A DNA stretch of 64,000 nucleotides, taken from Clonostachys chloroleuca. Lineage: Eukaryota; Ascomycota; Sordariomycetes; Hypocreales; Bionectriaceae. Numbering within the stretch: position 1 is the stretch's first letter; every line of letters starts with the position of its first letter. The stretch is taken from the NCBI GenBank assembly GCA_037952775.1, contig JBANAY010000003.1:13330001-13394000 (forward strand). Reading direction: 5' to 3'. Below are positions 9,363 to 19,776 of the stretch, piece by piece. Below the pieces are notes generated by a model. The model saw only the letters and a program-made list of their open reading frames with translations. It had not been told where the DNA came from and searched no databases. The translations under genes and the position numbers were made by a program.

Positions 9363-11981
9363 AGTGTTGCTTGGCGTTTTAATTATTAGTATATTTATTG
9401 AAAACAAGCAGTATTGAGTACTGCTCTGAAATATACGGCAATGCTCTTCAGCCTGCTTCCATTTCCGGCAGGACAATTGAGTACTACTTGCCGACGGAAT
9501 GTAGGAGTCGGAATATTTGCACCTATTGGAACCACAGTCATAGGTTCTCACCTTGCAGGTGGAGCCATCGGCTCGGTACTTAGGATGATCCGTTCGCAGG
9601 AATTAATAAGTTCATTTTCGGATGATCTGACAGACATTGTGGATGGATATGGTAGTAAAGATAGTTGTGCAATTTGAATTAACTGCGTTGCTTATCTGCT
9701 TTGTAGTGTAGGAGATGGAATAAAAAGGATTTTTGAGGGAGGAGATCTCAATAAATAGTAATGATGCCTCAACAATGAAAAGTGTTCCATTTAGTAATGA
9801 GGCAGCCGTGGACTATTTGAGCATAAAACAATCAAAAGTTGCAACAATGCGATACGATAATGGACTATGATAGTGGACTACGACAAGCCACTACGACAAG
9901 CCACTACAACAAGCGACTATAGCGGCCACGACAGCAGTAGAGTAAGGTAATCTGCATCGTTTGAGACTTGGAACTAAAGCAGTTCTTTGTTCCGTTTCTT
10001 GGACTTGCCCTAGAAATAGGCACCCTCATATTGAAGCCAATTTACACTCTACATCATCAGGAAATGGCACCATTCAAAACGTAAGCAGAATACGTCGAGT
10101 TAAGAACAAAACCGGCTTCCTAAATTATATAGAATAAGTGTTGACAAAATTATATGTACATCTCCGCATAGCATTAAGTTATAAGTTATACTTCGCGACA
10201 CGATATACTAACACGAGTTGTGAAGGACAAGGAGGGTTATAAATCACAGTATCAGAGCCAATTCTACTACACCAGCAAAAATGGAGCGCGCTCGCGCTGA
10301 TTGCTGTGCTTAATTGACTATATAGCCTGTCACTGACACCAACACACAGACTGGCTGGTGATAGAGTTTTGAGTATACGTAGCCTCGACTCACTAGTTTT
10401 TATAGAATTCTAATATCTACAGCATGTACGTACATCTTTTGATGCATATTCTATTTTTGTGACCTTAAGACTTAGGCCCTATTTAGTCTAGAGTCACGCA
10501 TCTCAGGCTATATAGTTAGGCCACAGTGTTGACTCAAGAGGTTGGAGCCATGCCACCACGATGCTACCCGTTGCTGCACTGAGATGCATGCATCTGAGAG
10601 TAGCTGCAAATAGTTGCTCAGCCAATTTAATGCATACGCCTCGCGTACATTAGTTTTTTTGCCAACTATCTAGAGCCAAAACTGATGATCGCGTATGTGG
10701 ATGATCTACTCCGAGTTTAATTTCCCTGTAGTCGAATCGCCCATTAGATCCAGATAAGTTACACGCATCTATATAGTTATCATAACAACATCAAACACTG
10801 TTGATCAATCAAGCAGCTCAGTCAGACATCTTACACTTGTTTATCAAGTAATATCTTCATTTTGGCATCCAGTGAAATACTCTACCCCTCCAACCGCCCC
10901 CCCCCCCCCCCCCCCCCCCCCCCGAAAGCGTAAGCCGGAACACTATTATGGTCCAGATTTTTATACATGATCTAATAGTACAGATGCTAGTCATTGATGT
11001 TCCAACTCCAGTATGCCGGGCCCTGAAAACGAGGGAGTGGGCTAGCTTGTGTCAAACTATTGATCTATAGCCAACTTCTACGAGGTGCCACATTTTATAA
11101 TTTTATCAAATATAGTCATCGAAATCTAAGAGTCCGAAATCAATTCTAAAGCTATTTGCTAGCTACCTTAACTCTACTTCAGCTTAAGGTTAGCTGAAGA
11201 CGTTACCAAATTTTTACTTTTTAATTCAAGCACAGGATTCAGACTCGTATACTCGTAGCTGGATTAGTTTCTTAAATATCCTTCAGACTCTGCCTGTATA
11301 GATTAGATATTAACAAAACCATTCCCGCTTTCGTATATACCTAGGTTAATACTGACAATTGGCCTTATTAGTGTGTATTTATTTACAGACATCTATTGCT
11401 AAAAACTACATTCATTCCCTTAACACATTATATAAGTTGTATCCCACACTTACTCTATAACTGAAGCATATCTGTCTTATGTCCCTGCAGAAGGGTAAAT
11501 TATTACTGCGTGAATAGTAATGTCAACTTGGTTACACCGTGATGATCATCATTGCCTATGCTATCCACCTTGCCTTTTGCCTTCTTTAATAGGTTTATCG
11601 TACAGCAAAATTAGTGAATATATTGTCAATGCATGATCAAAACAGCGGCTCAAGAAGGTATATACCTAACATGTCCACATATCTTCTTAAGCTTTGAAAC
11701 TTTATATTAGCCCGCCTGCTCATACAGCTATTATTTTCTGTCCTAAGGCCCCGATAATTACTGTATTAAATCAAAGCACTGGGGATAATTACGTGCAAGG
11801 CAAATAATGACCATATCCCTAAAAGCATATAACCCTCCTGATTGATTACATCACGATCGGAATTGATCATCGGCTACCCGTATATCCTCGAGCAGTAAGC
11901 TGAGCAGTGAATTACAGCCAATCATAGAATCCTCGGAAACCTCTTCTCATATCTGTTTCTCCCTCTTTACAACCCTGGGCA
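9363..11981. other. 2.6 kb AT-rich gene-poor region with a poly-C tract
   Basis: No gene is supported. A frame at 9414-9677 has a Gly/Ala-rich stretch but no recognised domain. Around 9886-9925 the motif CTACGACAAGCCA repeats imperfectly. A 27 nt run of C lies at 10897-10923. The rest is AT-rich with many stops on both strands, consistent with decayed repeat DNA. Confidence 0.5.
10897..10923. repeat. 27 nt C homopolymer
   Basis: An uninterrupted run of 27 C residues sits in otherwise AT-rich DNA. The exact length in the organism is uncertain, because homopolymers are assembly-sensitive. Confidence 0.8.
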
Positions 11982-12334
11982 TTAGCAGTTCTCCATAGCC
12001 TTAGCATTAGGCTTACATACACCACAAACTGTGCCCGTTTTTCTGCTCAAGCAATATAGCGTCTTAGAGTTATTTTGGGCTTTATTGCAATACCCGGACT
12101 TGAGAGATGTTAGCCAACAAAGGTGAGGGTGATAATACTAGAAGTCCAGGGGTGAACAGAGAGGCTTACATGACTAGGCGCATTACGGAGGTAAAGGCTA
12201 CGCTTATAAATGTACTCGTCACGGGCGACGAGATACTGCTCTCGAGCAACATCGACTTCACGGCTATTAAGGCGATCAGCCTGAGCAAAGCCGGCGATAG
12301 CAAAGAGAGAAATAATAGTCTTAGCGGGATGCAC
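11982..12334 (-). CDS. small secreted cysteine-rich protein with pro-region (effector-like), no ATG
   Basis: Two exons on the minus strand, 12334-12170 and 12098-11982, joined across a 71 nt intron (GTAAGC donor, GGCTAAC branch site, CAAG acceptor), encode about 93 residues. The first 19 are a signal peptide ending in FAQA. Residues 20-45 form a charged pro-region with ARDEY and a KR dibasic Kex2-type site. The mature part after KR has five cysteines (about 59, 71, 80, 83, 93), with CGVC as the close pair. The cysteine-rich part is visible only when the intron is removed. Oddity: the expected start codon is GTG in the context CGCAAAGTGCAT, and no in-frame ATG lies between it and the upstream stop. 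The start may therefore be lost. Family not recognised; an effector-like role is inference. Confidence 0.6.
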
Positions 12335-14543
12335 TTTGCGAAACTTGGATAAAAATAAACATTTAATAATATGGTAAGTATTTTGAAGGTGGGTAAAAGA
12401 TCAAGAAGCTGTTTTATTTGTTTAAAATCGACAAACTGAGCGAGGAAAGGAGGGTCTATATATTTATTTCCTCTACCCCCTACTTTACTATCTAATGGAA
12501 CTCAATGGTACAGCTAGGGATAGCACGCTACTGGCCGGAGTGGAGCTGGGCAGATTCCAATTTCCCGCTTTCTTGTTCCACGTAAAGACTAGCCAATGAG
12601 CAATCGTCCGACGGGAGGCAGGGAAGTTCTATTCGTCGAGGCTACATGTTTCACTAAGTTTAAACACAGGAAGCGGTGGAAACCCCTTATAGTGACTGCG
12701 TACTCAGATGGAATGGAAACTTGCTAAGGCGAGAACGAGCAGTCATAATTTTAGGACTTGATTGGCTCAAACTTTACGAGCACGGGAGGCCCGCATATCG
12801 AGCTTGGATCTTCTCGCACTGCCTAAATGCTTGTCCGAATGAAGCAAAAGTAAAAGCAAGCTCGGCTCTACTTACGGTTTTGGGTACCAGAGCTAATACT
12901 TGTCTCTATTGTTTTTTGGAAGTGAATCAGTTCATGCAAAAATGCCTTAGTTTATATGAGAAAACATTAAAAAAGAAGCTTCAAATTCAGAGACTGGTGA
13001 TATTATGCGCTTAGCGTGTTAATAGCAATTAAATAGGTTAGTTTTATTCTTTATCAGAAAATAGGGGTCCGACTACTAAATGTGTATCAAAGCTGTGGCG
13101 AATTGTCACAGTTACAAGGCTTCGTCCACATAGGTAACTACATATGCTCGGTAATTATTGCTATACTTCCTAAATGGAATAGATCAGGCTTCAGATCCTC
13201 CAGTACAAAAGTTAGTGCTTACGTTAGATTAGTGTTAAGGATATACTTTTATCTCAGCCAGCTGGGAATAGAAACCAACTCCCCATGCCTGATGAACACA
13301 AGTCAAAACTCTTCTTTGAATCGTCAGACCTCAAGCTAGGGGCTTGCAAGCCCAACTAGACCTCTGTTATACAAGGGTTGGCAATATATGACCCACTATA
13401 AAGGATATCTGACACAGCTCGCATAATTTGGCCAATCATGTCAGCATTCTGAAACCAGGATATGAATCGTACCATGCCAATTTATAATGCTTTTTACCAG
13501 ATTAGGTAAGCGTTACCGGAACATAAGAGAGGCTTCGTCTCATGTCGGCCGTAGGGTTAATTTCCTCTATTGCCGTGTTTTATGGGCAGGGCAAGGGGGC
13601 GGCCCATGCAGGGCTCATCATCCAATGATCCACCACAAGCGACCCGTAAGCTTAGTATGGCAACAGGTGAGAGGGATACCATGCGTTAAGTGAGGGAGAA
13701 GTCAAACCTAGTGCCGCTTAGTACGGGTCGCTGTTATGCAGTGCCAGGTGTGCGATCTTAGAAGTGCAGGTAGTCTAAAGAAAACGATGGAAAAAATGGA
13801 GAGAAACCGTCTGTTACATTCTCCACAGGAATGACAATTCATAAGAAGAGCGAGCAAAGAGTAATCGGAATGTGGTCTGGTTAAAAGCGAGAACAATGTC
13901 AGGTTTTCATGGGCTAAATCAAGATGATCCCTTCCATTCCCCAAATCCAGGAGACTGTTCGGTATTTGATAGCTCTCGTTCTAATATAGAAATCCCCAGG
14001 TACCTTGTCAGGGGATGTGGCAACAGAGTAACGGCATTTCAGGCAATGCAACCCCGGCATTTGCACAGATATTCGCTCTACCGCGGTCTTTGATTGATTG
14101 ATCAGTCAGTTGATCGATCAACTACTATGCAGGTATAATGAAACCAACCCGGTTATTCCGTCCTATCAGCTGCTGCACAAACCAATACACCCCCTCAGCC
14201 CCTCCCGACACTTCCGAGCCTGCAATGCGAGATTAGCTACCTCATTAAACATTCCTTCGCAAACTACGGATGGCCGCTGATCCTCTCACCGCACACGAAA
14301 CAGCCACACATCCTCATGTCAGAGTCAATCAAGTGAAAATCCAGCATCCATGTCATATCCGATGACAAAGACCAGTCCTTGTTTGCCGGACCCCACCACC
14401 CGTCAGAGCTTAAATTATCAGACAAGGGCCTAGGTTTAAATTTACGACCCAGGACAGCCAACCTGTTCCATCAACTCCCGGAACTGCCGCAGGAGCCTCC
14501 TCTGCCTGTACTACTACTATGCCTTTCTCACAAGGCGGGCATC
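12335..14543. other. 2.2 kb gene-poor region
   Basis: Several frames of 60-110 codons occur (for example 12676-13014 on the plus strand), but none has recognisable motifs, introns or clear coding composition. The last 300 bases are C/T-rich and would include the promoter of the Myb/C2H2 gene. Confidence 0.45.
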
Positions 14544-15616
14544 ATGAGTGCTCGCTGGTCAGAAAGTGAGGAGGATCTCATATTTATGTCCCGGGAACGA
14601 GGAGTCGATTGGCAGGTGATTTCAGCACGGCTTCCTGGGAGATCTGAAAGCCATTGCCGCAGTTACTACGAACACTGGGCAGACAAACGGGCTGTCGAAG
14701 ACAGGTTCATTGTCAAGCTGCGGAGCCGAGGGGTGGGATGGGACGAGATTGCTGAACAGATACCAGAGAGAAGTTCGTTCAGCTGTTCAGAGTATTACAA
14801 GCACTATCAGAATCTACAAGTCACAGAGAGAACGAAAAACGAGTTCTCGGAGGTATATCACAGGTGCGTGTGTGGGATTCCCCCGAGATGAAGATGTGCC
14901 TCAACCAAAAGACTCTAACATGCGCTAGATTGAAGGGGGATATGTGGAAACAAGTAGGAGACGAGTTGGGTGTCGGATGGCGGGCTGCCGAGGCAATGCA
15001 CTGGCAACTGGGCGAACAAGAACTAGAAAGGCGAGCCAACCTAACAGCCCGCCTAAGAGAAGAGGAGCATACGAAGCATTCATATCAGGCGAGGGACCAA
15101 GAACAGCACGAAGCTGGTGAGAGTGGCAACTCTTCCCAATCCCAGGAATTTTATGAGTGGGAGATTCCACCATTAGCCCACTCGATCATGGTCACGACTC
15201 GCCGGTATTACTGCGGGGTGCCTAAATGCAAAGGAAGTACGTGCACGTGGGAGCACTGTACCGGCGAGAAATGTCCTGCGGAGCTCTGTGACAGGTCCTT
15301 CCCTTCAGAAGGAAGTTGCAGGTAAGAACCCCCCAGTCTCTAACGTAAACGAGTTTCCCTTAGGCTGACAATTTCTGGACTTGGTAGGAAACATTTACGT
15401 GCTCACTTCAAACCAGTTCAATGCCCGTTCTGCGAATGGAGAGCATCCTCTCAATCCGAGATGAGGAGGCATATCACAACTCATAAAAATAAGCAAGACG
15501 GGAAACATTCACATTTCTGCCCGTTTTACAGGAAAGGCTTGACGAGGAAGGATAACCTACAACGGCACATAAGGATGAAACACGGCGCGACCGATTCGGC
15601 AACGCCTTATATGTGA
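14544..15616 (+). CDS. Myb/SANT plus C2H2 zinc-finger DNA-binding protein
   Basis: Three exons, 14544-14863, 14929-15321 and 15388-15616 (introns of 65 and 66 nt, CTAAC branch site in the first), give 313 residues. Residues 3-46, 50-89 and about 97-135 are three SANT/Myb-like helical repeats with W/Y-rich spacing (ARWSESEED..W, GVGWDEIAEQIPERS, WKQVGDELGVGW). A charged linker follows, then three C2H2 fingers: C222/C227-H240/H244, C250/C253-H266/H270 and C282/Y285-H298/H303. In the last finger Tyr replaces the second zinc cysteine, so it probably does not bind zinc normally. The splice joins restore both the third Myb repeat and the fingers, which supports the model. It is probably nuclear; targets are unknown. 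An in-frame upstream extension exists, but the Myb repeat begins right after ATG 14544, so that start was chosen. Confidence 0.75.
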
Positions 15617-17300
15617 TTTTCTATCACTTCATTCTCAAAAGCTTTCGAGGGAGCTTTAAATAGTGGTGAAAACCTAGAGAGATTTTGAGTGAAAAAAAGT
15701 TTCAACACACCAAGCTACAGAGCCTGTACCAAATACACATTACACTCCCCACCAACGCAACCATGGTGGCACCGCGAAGCGAACTCGGGAAAAGCAAAGG
15801 ATTAGATACAAAAGATACCCTTTAGGACACAAATGCAAAAGCTATTACCTACAACAGCTGGTATTCGCTGGTCGTCACCGACCCAACTACTAATCGGCCC
15901 CTTGCCAGCTTAACGTGCGGAGAGCACACGGATCTCTTGCCAGACAGCCTTTTTCTTCCCCTTTTAGATTCCCCTCCCGAGGTTTAACCAGTAGTCTCCT
16001 ATCCACTTTCATGCTAACTCCACAATATCATTTGTCCGTTCTTTTGTAGAAACGGCGACCCCGGATGCAGTGTAGAGTGTAATAAAGTAAATCAGGCGCT
16101 GATGGCGAGCGATGTCCTTAAATAAGCCACCATGTCTCACCTCGCCTTAAGCATCATCATCTTATAGCTAGAGAGTACTCGCCTTATTACTTATTTATTT
16201 TTTTATATCGCCATAAGCAAGGGATATCCCAAGATCAGGCTACACATATAATCAGATCACACAGTTAATTAATAACACAATTATATTCCATACCCAAACC
16301 TTTCATATAAAAAAAAAACCTTTAAACTCAACATAATTAGCCCAGGCATAGGCATTAATACCTCCAAAACTCTACTAATGAGGGCTGGCCAATATATAAC
16401 TTGGCCATACCCCCTGGTGCTCATAAGCACACATCCTTCTTCAGCTTGCGATAATATCGGTATCTAACATCAATATCCCTACCAGTCAGGGCCCAGCTGT
16501 AGCCAGCGACCGGGTCCTTCAAGAGATAATGACGATCATCTCGGACGATGCAACAACCATCAATCGCAAGCAAGTTAAACACCCCAGCCTCCGATCGCTC
16601 GGAGCCCTCCTCGCGGCGACGAAGCCGATTAACTCGCCTTATTATATAAAGCTCTCTAATAGAGGATGTTAAAGGGTCACAGGAAATAAATGCGGAACCT
16701 GCTCCTATTATCCCCTGGCTTCTTTGCAGTAAATCTTTCTACCCCTGGCGCTATCTCTGAATCTTATTATTCACCATAGCCGTCCAATTTAATTTTTCCA
16801 AGGTGAAAGCCAAGGACAGCAGTACGTTGTTGGTTCAGCTTCGGTCCAGTCACCGTGTGGTGTGAAGCGAGTGATATAATAAATCGGACATGCACCATTG
16901 CCTGTATAAAAAAAATCCAGTGAAAGCACATTAATAAAAGTCTTGGTATTGCGTGAGATGATTGATATATCTATTCTATTTATTGAAGCGTCTAATCGAT
17001 GAGAATCTATCTAAACTATCTATGCAGAAGCATGCCAGTTGCGCGAAATAAAAGACAATGTGATGAACAATCTACTGTAAACTAGATAAAGAAAACTTCG
17101 AAGGAAGTGGGTTGATGCTGCCTGTCTAGTAGTTTAAACAAAAGGAAGCGTTCTCGTAACTGGTGTATGGTCAAACAACAAGAGTTGATAACAGCATAGG
17201 TGTAAGCACGTTGAAGCGCGATCTCATCAGCTGGTTCTCCGGCATGGAGACGGATGGGACTTAAGTTGGGAGGTAATACACTCAAGGCTGACGCTATCGA
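15617..17300. other. 1.7 kb AT-rich region with one coding relic
   Basis: Apart from the minus-strand relic at 16421-16680, nothing is supported. An A-tract at about 16310 and AT-rich stretches with stops on all frames dominate. Confidence 0.45.
16421..16680 (-). pseudogene. coding-like relic of unknown protein
   Basis: A minus-strand frame of about 85 codons ending at TGA 16421-16423 has strong coding character (FNLLAIDGCC, RDDRHYLLKDP, YSWALTGRDIDVRYRYY). It lacks a clear start and meets in-frame TAG stops near 16740 upstream. I do not recognise the family. It is best read as the 3' end of a decayed gene or element protein. Confidence 0.3.
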
Positions 17301-17321
17301 CGATTCCGCGGGTACTATTTG

Positions 17322-18190
17322 GATGTAGTATACGGGTCATTTGGACGACCTGGCCTTCTTAGCGCTGGATTATGAGTAACAACATCAATTGTATCTCGGT
17401 TGTCATTGTTGTAGATTGCTCGCCGCCGCCCGGATTGATCATTCGACGTCTAAGTCGCTTGCCGGTTAGGGAGCAGTGGAGTGTGCATCCTATGTCCGTC
17501 ACTATCTCGCTGCGACCGGAGTCCAAGAGTGCTATCCTGGATTATTGAGCCTAAGTAAGTAGAGGGATAGTGCGCTAGTTCGCGACTTCTTGGGGCCGAA
17601 TTGAATTGAGCTCGGACATCTGGCATACATCTATGTCTGATTAGAAGCACTGTCAACATCCGCATCAACACCAAATTCATACTAAAGCCATGATTAGTGA
17701 TTATTCTTGGTAGAAGGTTTCTGGAGATAATACTTATATATAATGGATTAGTTAGGTGTCGTCGGTGAGAAGTCGAAGAACTAATGCTAATTGTGGCTCC
17801 GGTAGGAGTCCCGGAGGCAGCAACTCTGGACTGCATGCTCCCTCCGCCGGCATTAGGCCCACTGCTAGCACTCCTAGAAGTTAGGACATCTCTATACGCA
17901 TAGCTGCGATAATCGCTATGGCCACCATGGTATTCGGATGCCGATCTATAGCGGCCATTACCAGAGTATAGTCAGCTCCATAACTTGGTCCATGAAAACT
18001 CACTTGATCTAGACCTAGACCTAGATCTTGAGCTAGGGAAAGTGTCATAACTGTAGAGGTAGTTACCAGAGCTAGAGCTATAGTGGGATCTATGCTGAGA
18101 GGGACTTATTTGGGACTTTTAATAGAAGTAATAAACAACAATGTTTGATGATGATGAGGATAATCGAGGATAGTCAAGGATAATCAAGAT
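17322..18190 (-). pseudogene. decayed Ser/Arg-rich low-complexity protein gene
   Basis: Reading the minus strand from about 18120 gives a Ser/Tyr-rich stretch with an alternating Arg-Ser run (SSRSRSRSRS near 18010-18030). A GT-AG interruption follows, then a Gly/Ser/Tyr-rich frame, and a tail ending at TAG 17322 (NDNRDTIDVVTHNPALRR). An in-frame TAG at about 17450 separates the tail from the body. There is no intact start; an in-frame stop lies just upstream of the first block. The 5' side is abutted by the solo LTR at 18199. Function unknown; the domain style resembles disordered RS-type proteins only superficially. Confidence 0.3.
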
Positions 18191-18198
18191 AGTGAGCT

Positions 18199-18855
18199 TG
18201 TTGGTGTCGCCACCCAACAGCTTCCAGTTATACAGGTAAAAGGGATATATTGAGACTGTTGTTTTTAACTAGTAATTACAGGAGGGATCCGTTGACCCTT
18301 ATATCCCAAGGAATCCCTTGATCGTACCCTCGTGCGAGCAGCCCGGTCTCGGGCTCGTAAGGTCCGTCAATTATCCCGTTGGCATATAATTAGTTAGGGA
18401 TCTTCATATCCGTTAGACCGAGGTTGTGATCTTCCTTCAATTCGTGCGTTCGATAGGATCAGAACGCTCTTCGAGCTATCGGACCTGTGCCGATAACTCG
18501 GTCTTCGGTTGATCGTCAGTGCGGTAGTTCGCGATAGATCCTACCGGCTAGGGTTGTTCGAGCTGATAGGTCAGGGTCTTGACGATCGGATCCAGTTAGG
18601 TTGTAACCCTCCAACCTGACTAATTAACCCCTCTCGGTGAAACTGATCCTTCTAGGTCGGTTGCATCATGGCCGCGGCTATCGTGCGATTGAACCTTACA
18701 TTTGCAATCGCGGCCGGTCCGGCTTCCACGGAATTCCTGATGGTATTTGCTAGCGAATTGTGTGTGCGTTCGAACAGGCTGGGCTGCGGGCTTCAACCTT
18801 CATGGATTATCTCGGTAGTTGACGATATCTCTCTATCGCCCGCTTGGCACCAACA
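18199..18855. mobile_element. solo LTR of an LTR retrotransposon (657 bp)
   Basis: The segment begins TGTTGGTG and ends CACCAACA, a perfect 8 bp terminal inverted repeat of the TG...CA type expected of LTRs. It is flanked on both sides by the pentanucleotide GAGCT (18194-18198 and 18856-18860), a 5 bp target-site duplication. No internal retrotransposon genes or second LTR are adjacent, so this is a solo LTR left by recombination between two LTRs. Confidence 0.85.
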
Positions 18856-19119
18856 GAGCTAAATAAAACATAAAAAGAGAATGATTTAAATAAAGTTTCA
18901 GGAATGCTAGAAAAGTCAATGGAGGATTATTTATACCTCAGTGAACCTACACATCTATATAGCACTTATGATTGGAGCACAAGGAAGCAGGTGCTCAGTT
19001 TCTTGGAGGGCATGGGATCTTTTCCCTGAGAATTTTCTTTGCATGTCTTCCTGATCAGATGAATCTCAGATTGTATCAAACGACATTCTCAACAGATTCA
19101 TGGCTAAGACTAACCACGT

Positions 19120-19722
19120 CTAAAACTCGTTTTCCTTCTTCGGAATGCACTTCCGGAATAAGGCAATCGTACGATTATGGTAACCGAGCGCGTCAATGTG
19201 ATGTTGGTTGAGGATAACCCCAGGGTCAGGACGTTGTGAAGCTGTCAGATGGAGGTTTTGGTATTCTGGAGCCTCAGCTGCAAGAAGAGTCTTAGACAAG
19301 GCTCTAAGCGCAAGTACCTCTTGCTGCACGCAGTCATCACGCGCTGCGTCAGACAGAAGATCCTTGGTCCAGAATCCTAAATATAGGCTGCTGGCTAACT
19401 CGCAATATATCTTTGGACGAAAAATATCAAAGTAAGGGAGATCCGCTGCCATCGAGGCTGAAAAACGGTGGGTGTTGCCGGGGCATTGACACCAGTTTAC
19501 TTCCTACCAGTCTACCCCTTGTGGTTGAGGCAGATTCGGACGTGCTCGGGTCGGTACATCCCTGCGCTTCAGGAGCCGGCACTTGGTACCAGCAGAGTTG
19601 ATGCAAGGTGGAATTAGTGGGTAGCCGGCGCAACTGAGACGGCGTAGCTTACAAGTGGCACACCCCGTACGCACTTTGGGCGTGGTGGAGCACAATGGGA
19701 ATGCTCGTTTAGCTCTGGGCAT
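19120..19722 (-). pseudogene. decayed, truncated Zn(2)-Cys(6) transcription factor
   Basis: From ATG 19722 on the minus strand the frame reads a degenerate fungal zinc cluster (KVRTGCATCKLRRLSC, then a weakened second half with PPCINSAGTKC). It then meets an in-frame TAG near 19503. The same frame continues into the start of the regulatory region typical of these proteins (LPYFDIFRPKIYCELASSLY, LGFWTKDLLSDAARDDCVQQ), ending at a stop at 19120. Normal proteins are 500-800 residues, so most of the middle-homology region is missing. The damaged zinc cluster, the internal stop and the truncation make it non-functional. Confidence 0.6.
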
Positions 19723-19776
19723 TTTGAGTTGGAATTGATGAGTGCATCGCTGGGCCCACGGCGCGGCCTTGAACAT

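Noticed and set aside
9414..9677. Possible extra exon or small gene after the DUF3176 stop
   Set aside because: DUF3176 ends properly at 9362, and this frame has no family resemblance or splice link to it.
12676..13014. 112-codon plus-strand frame
   Set aside because: No domain, signal peptide or conserved pattern; the surrounding DNA is decayed and gene-poor.
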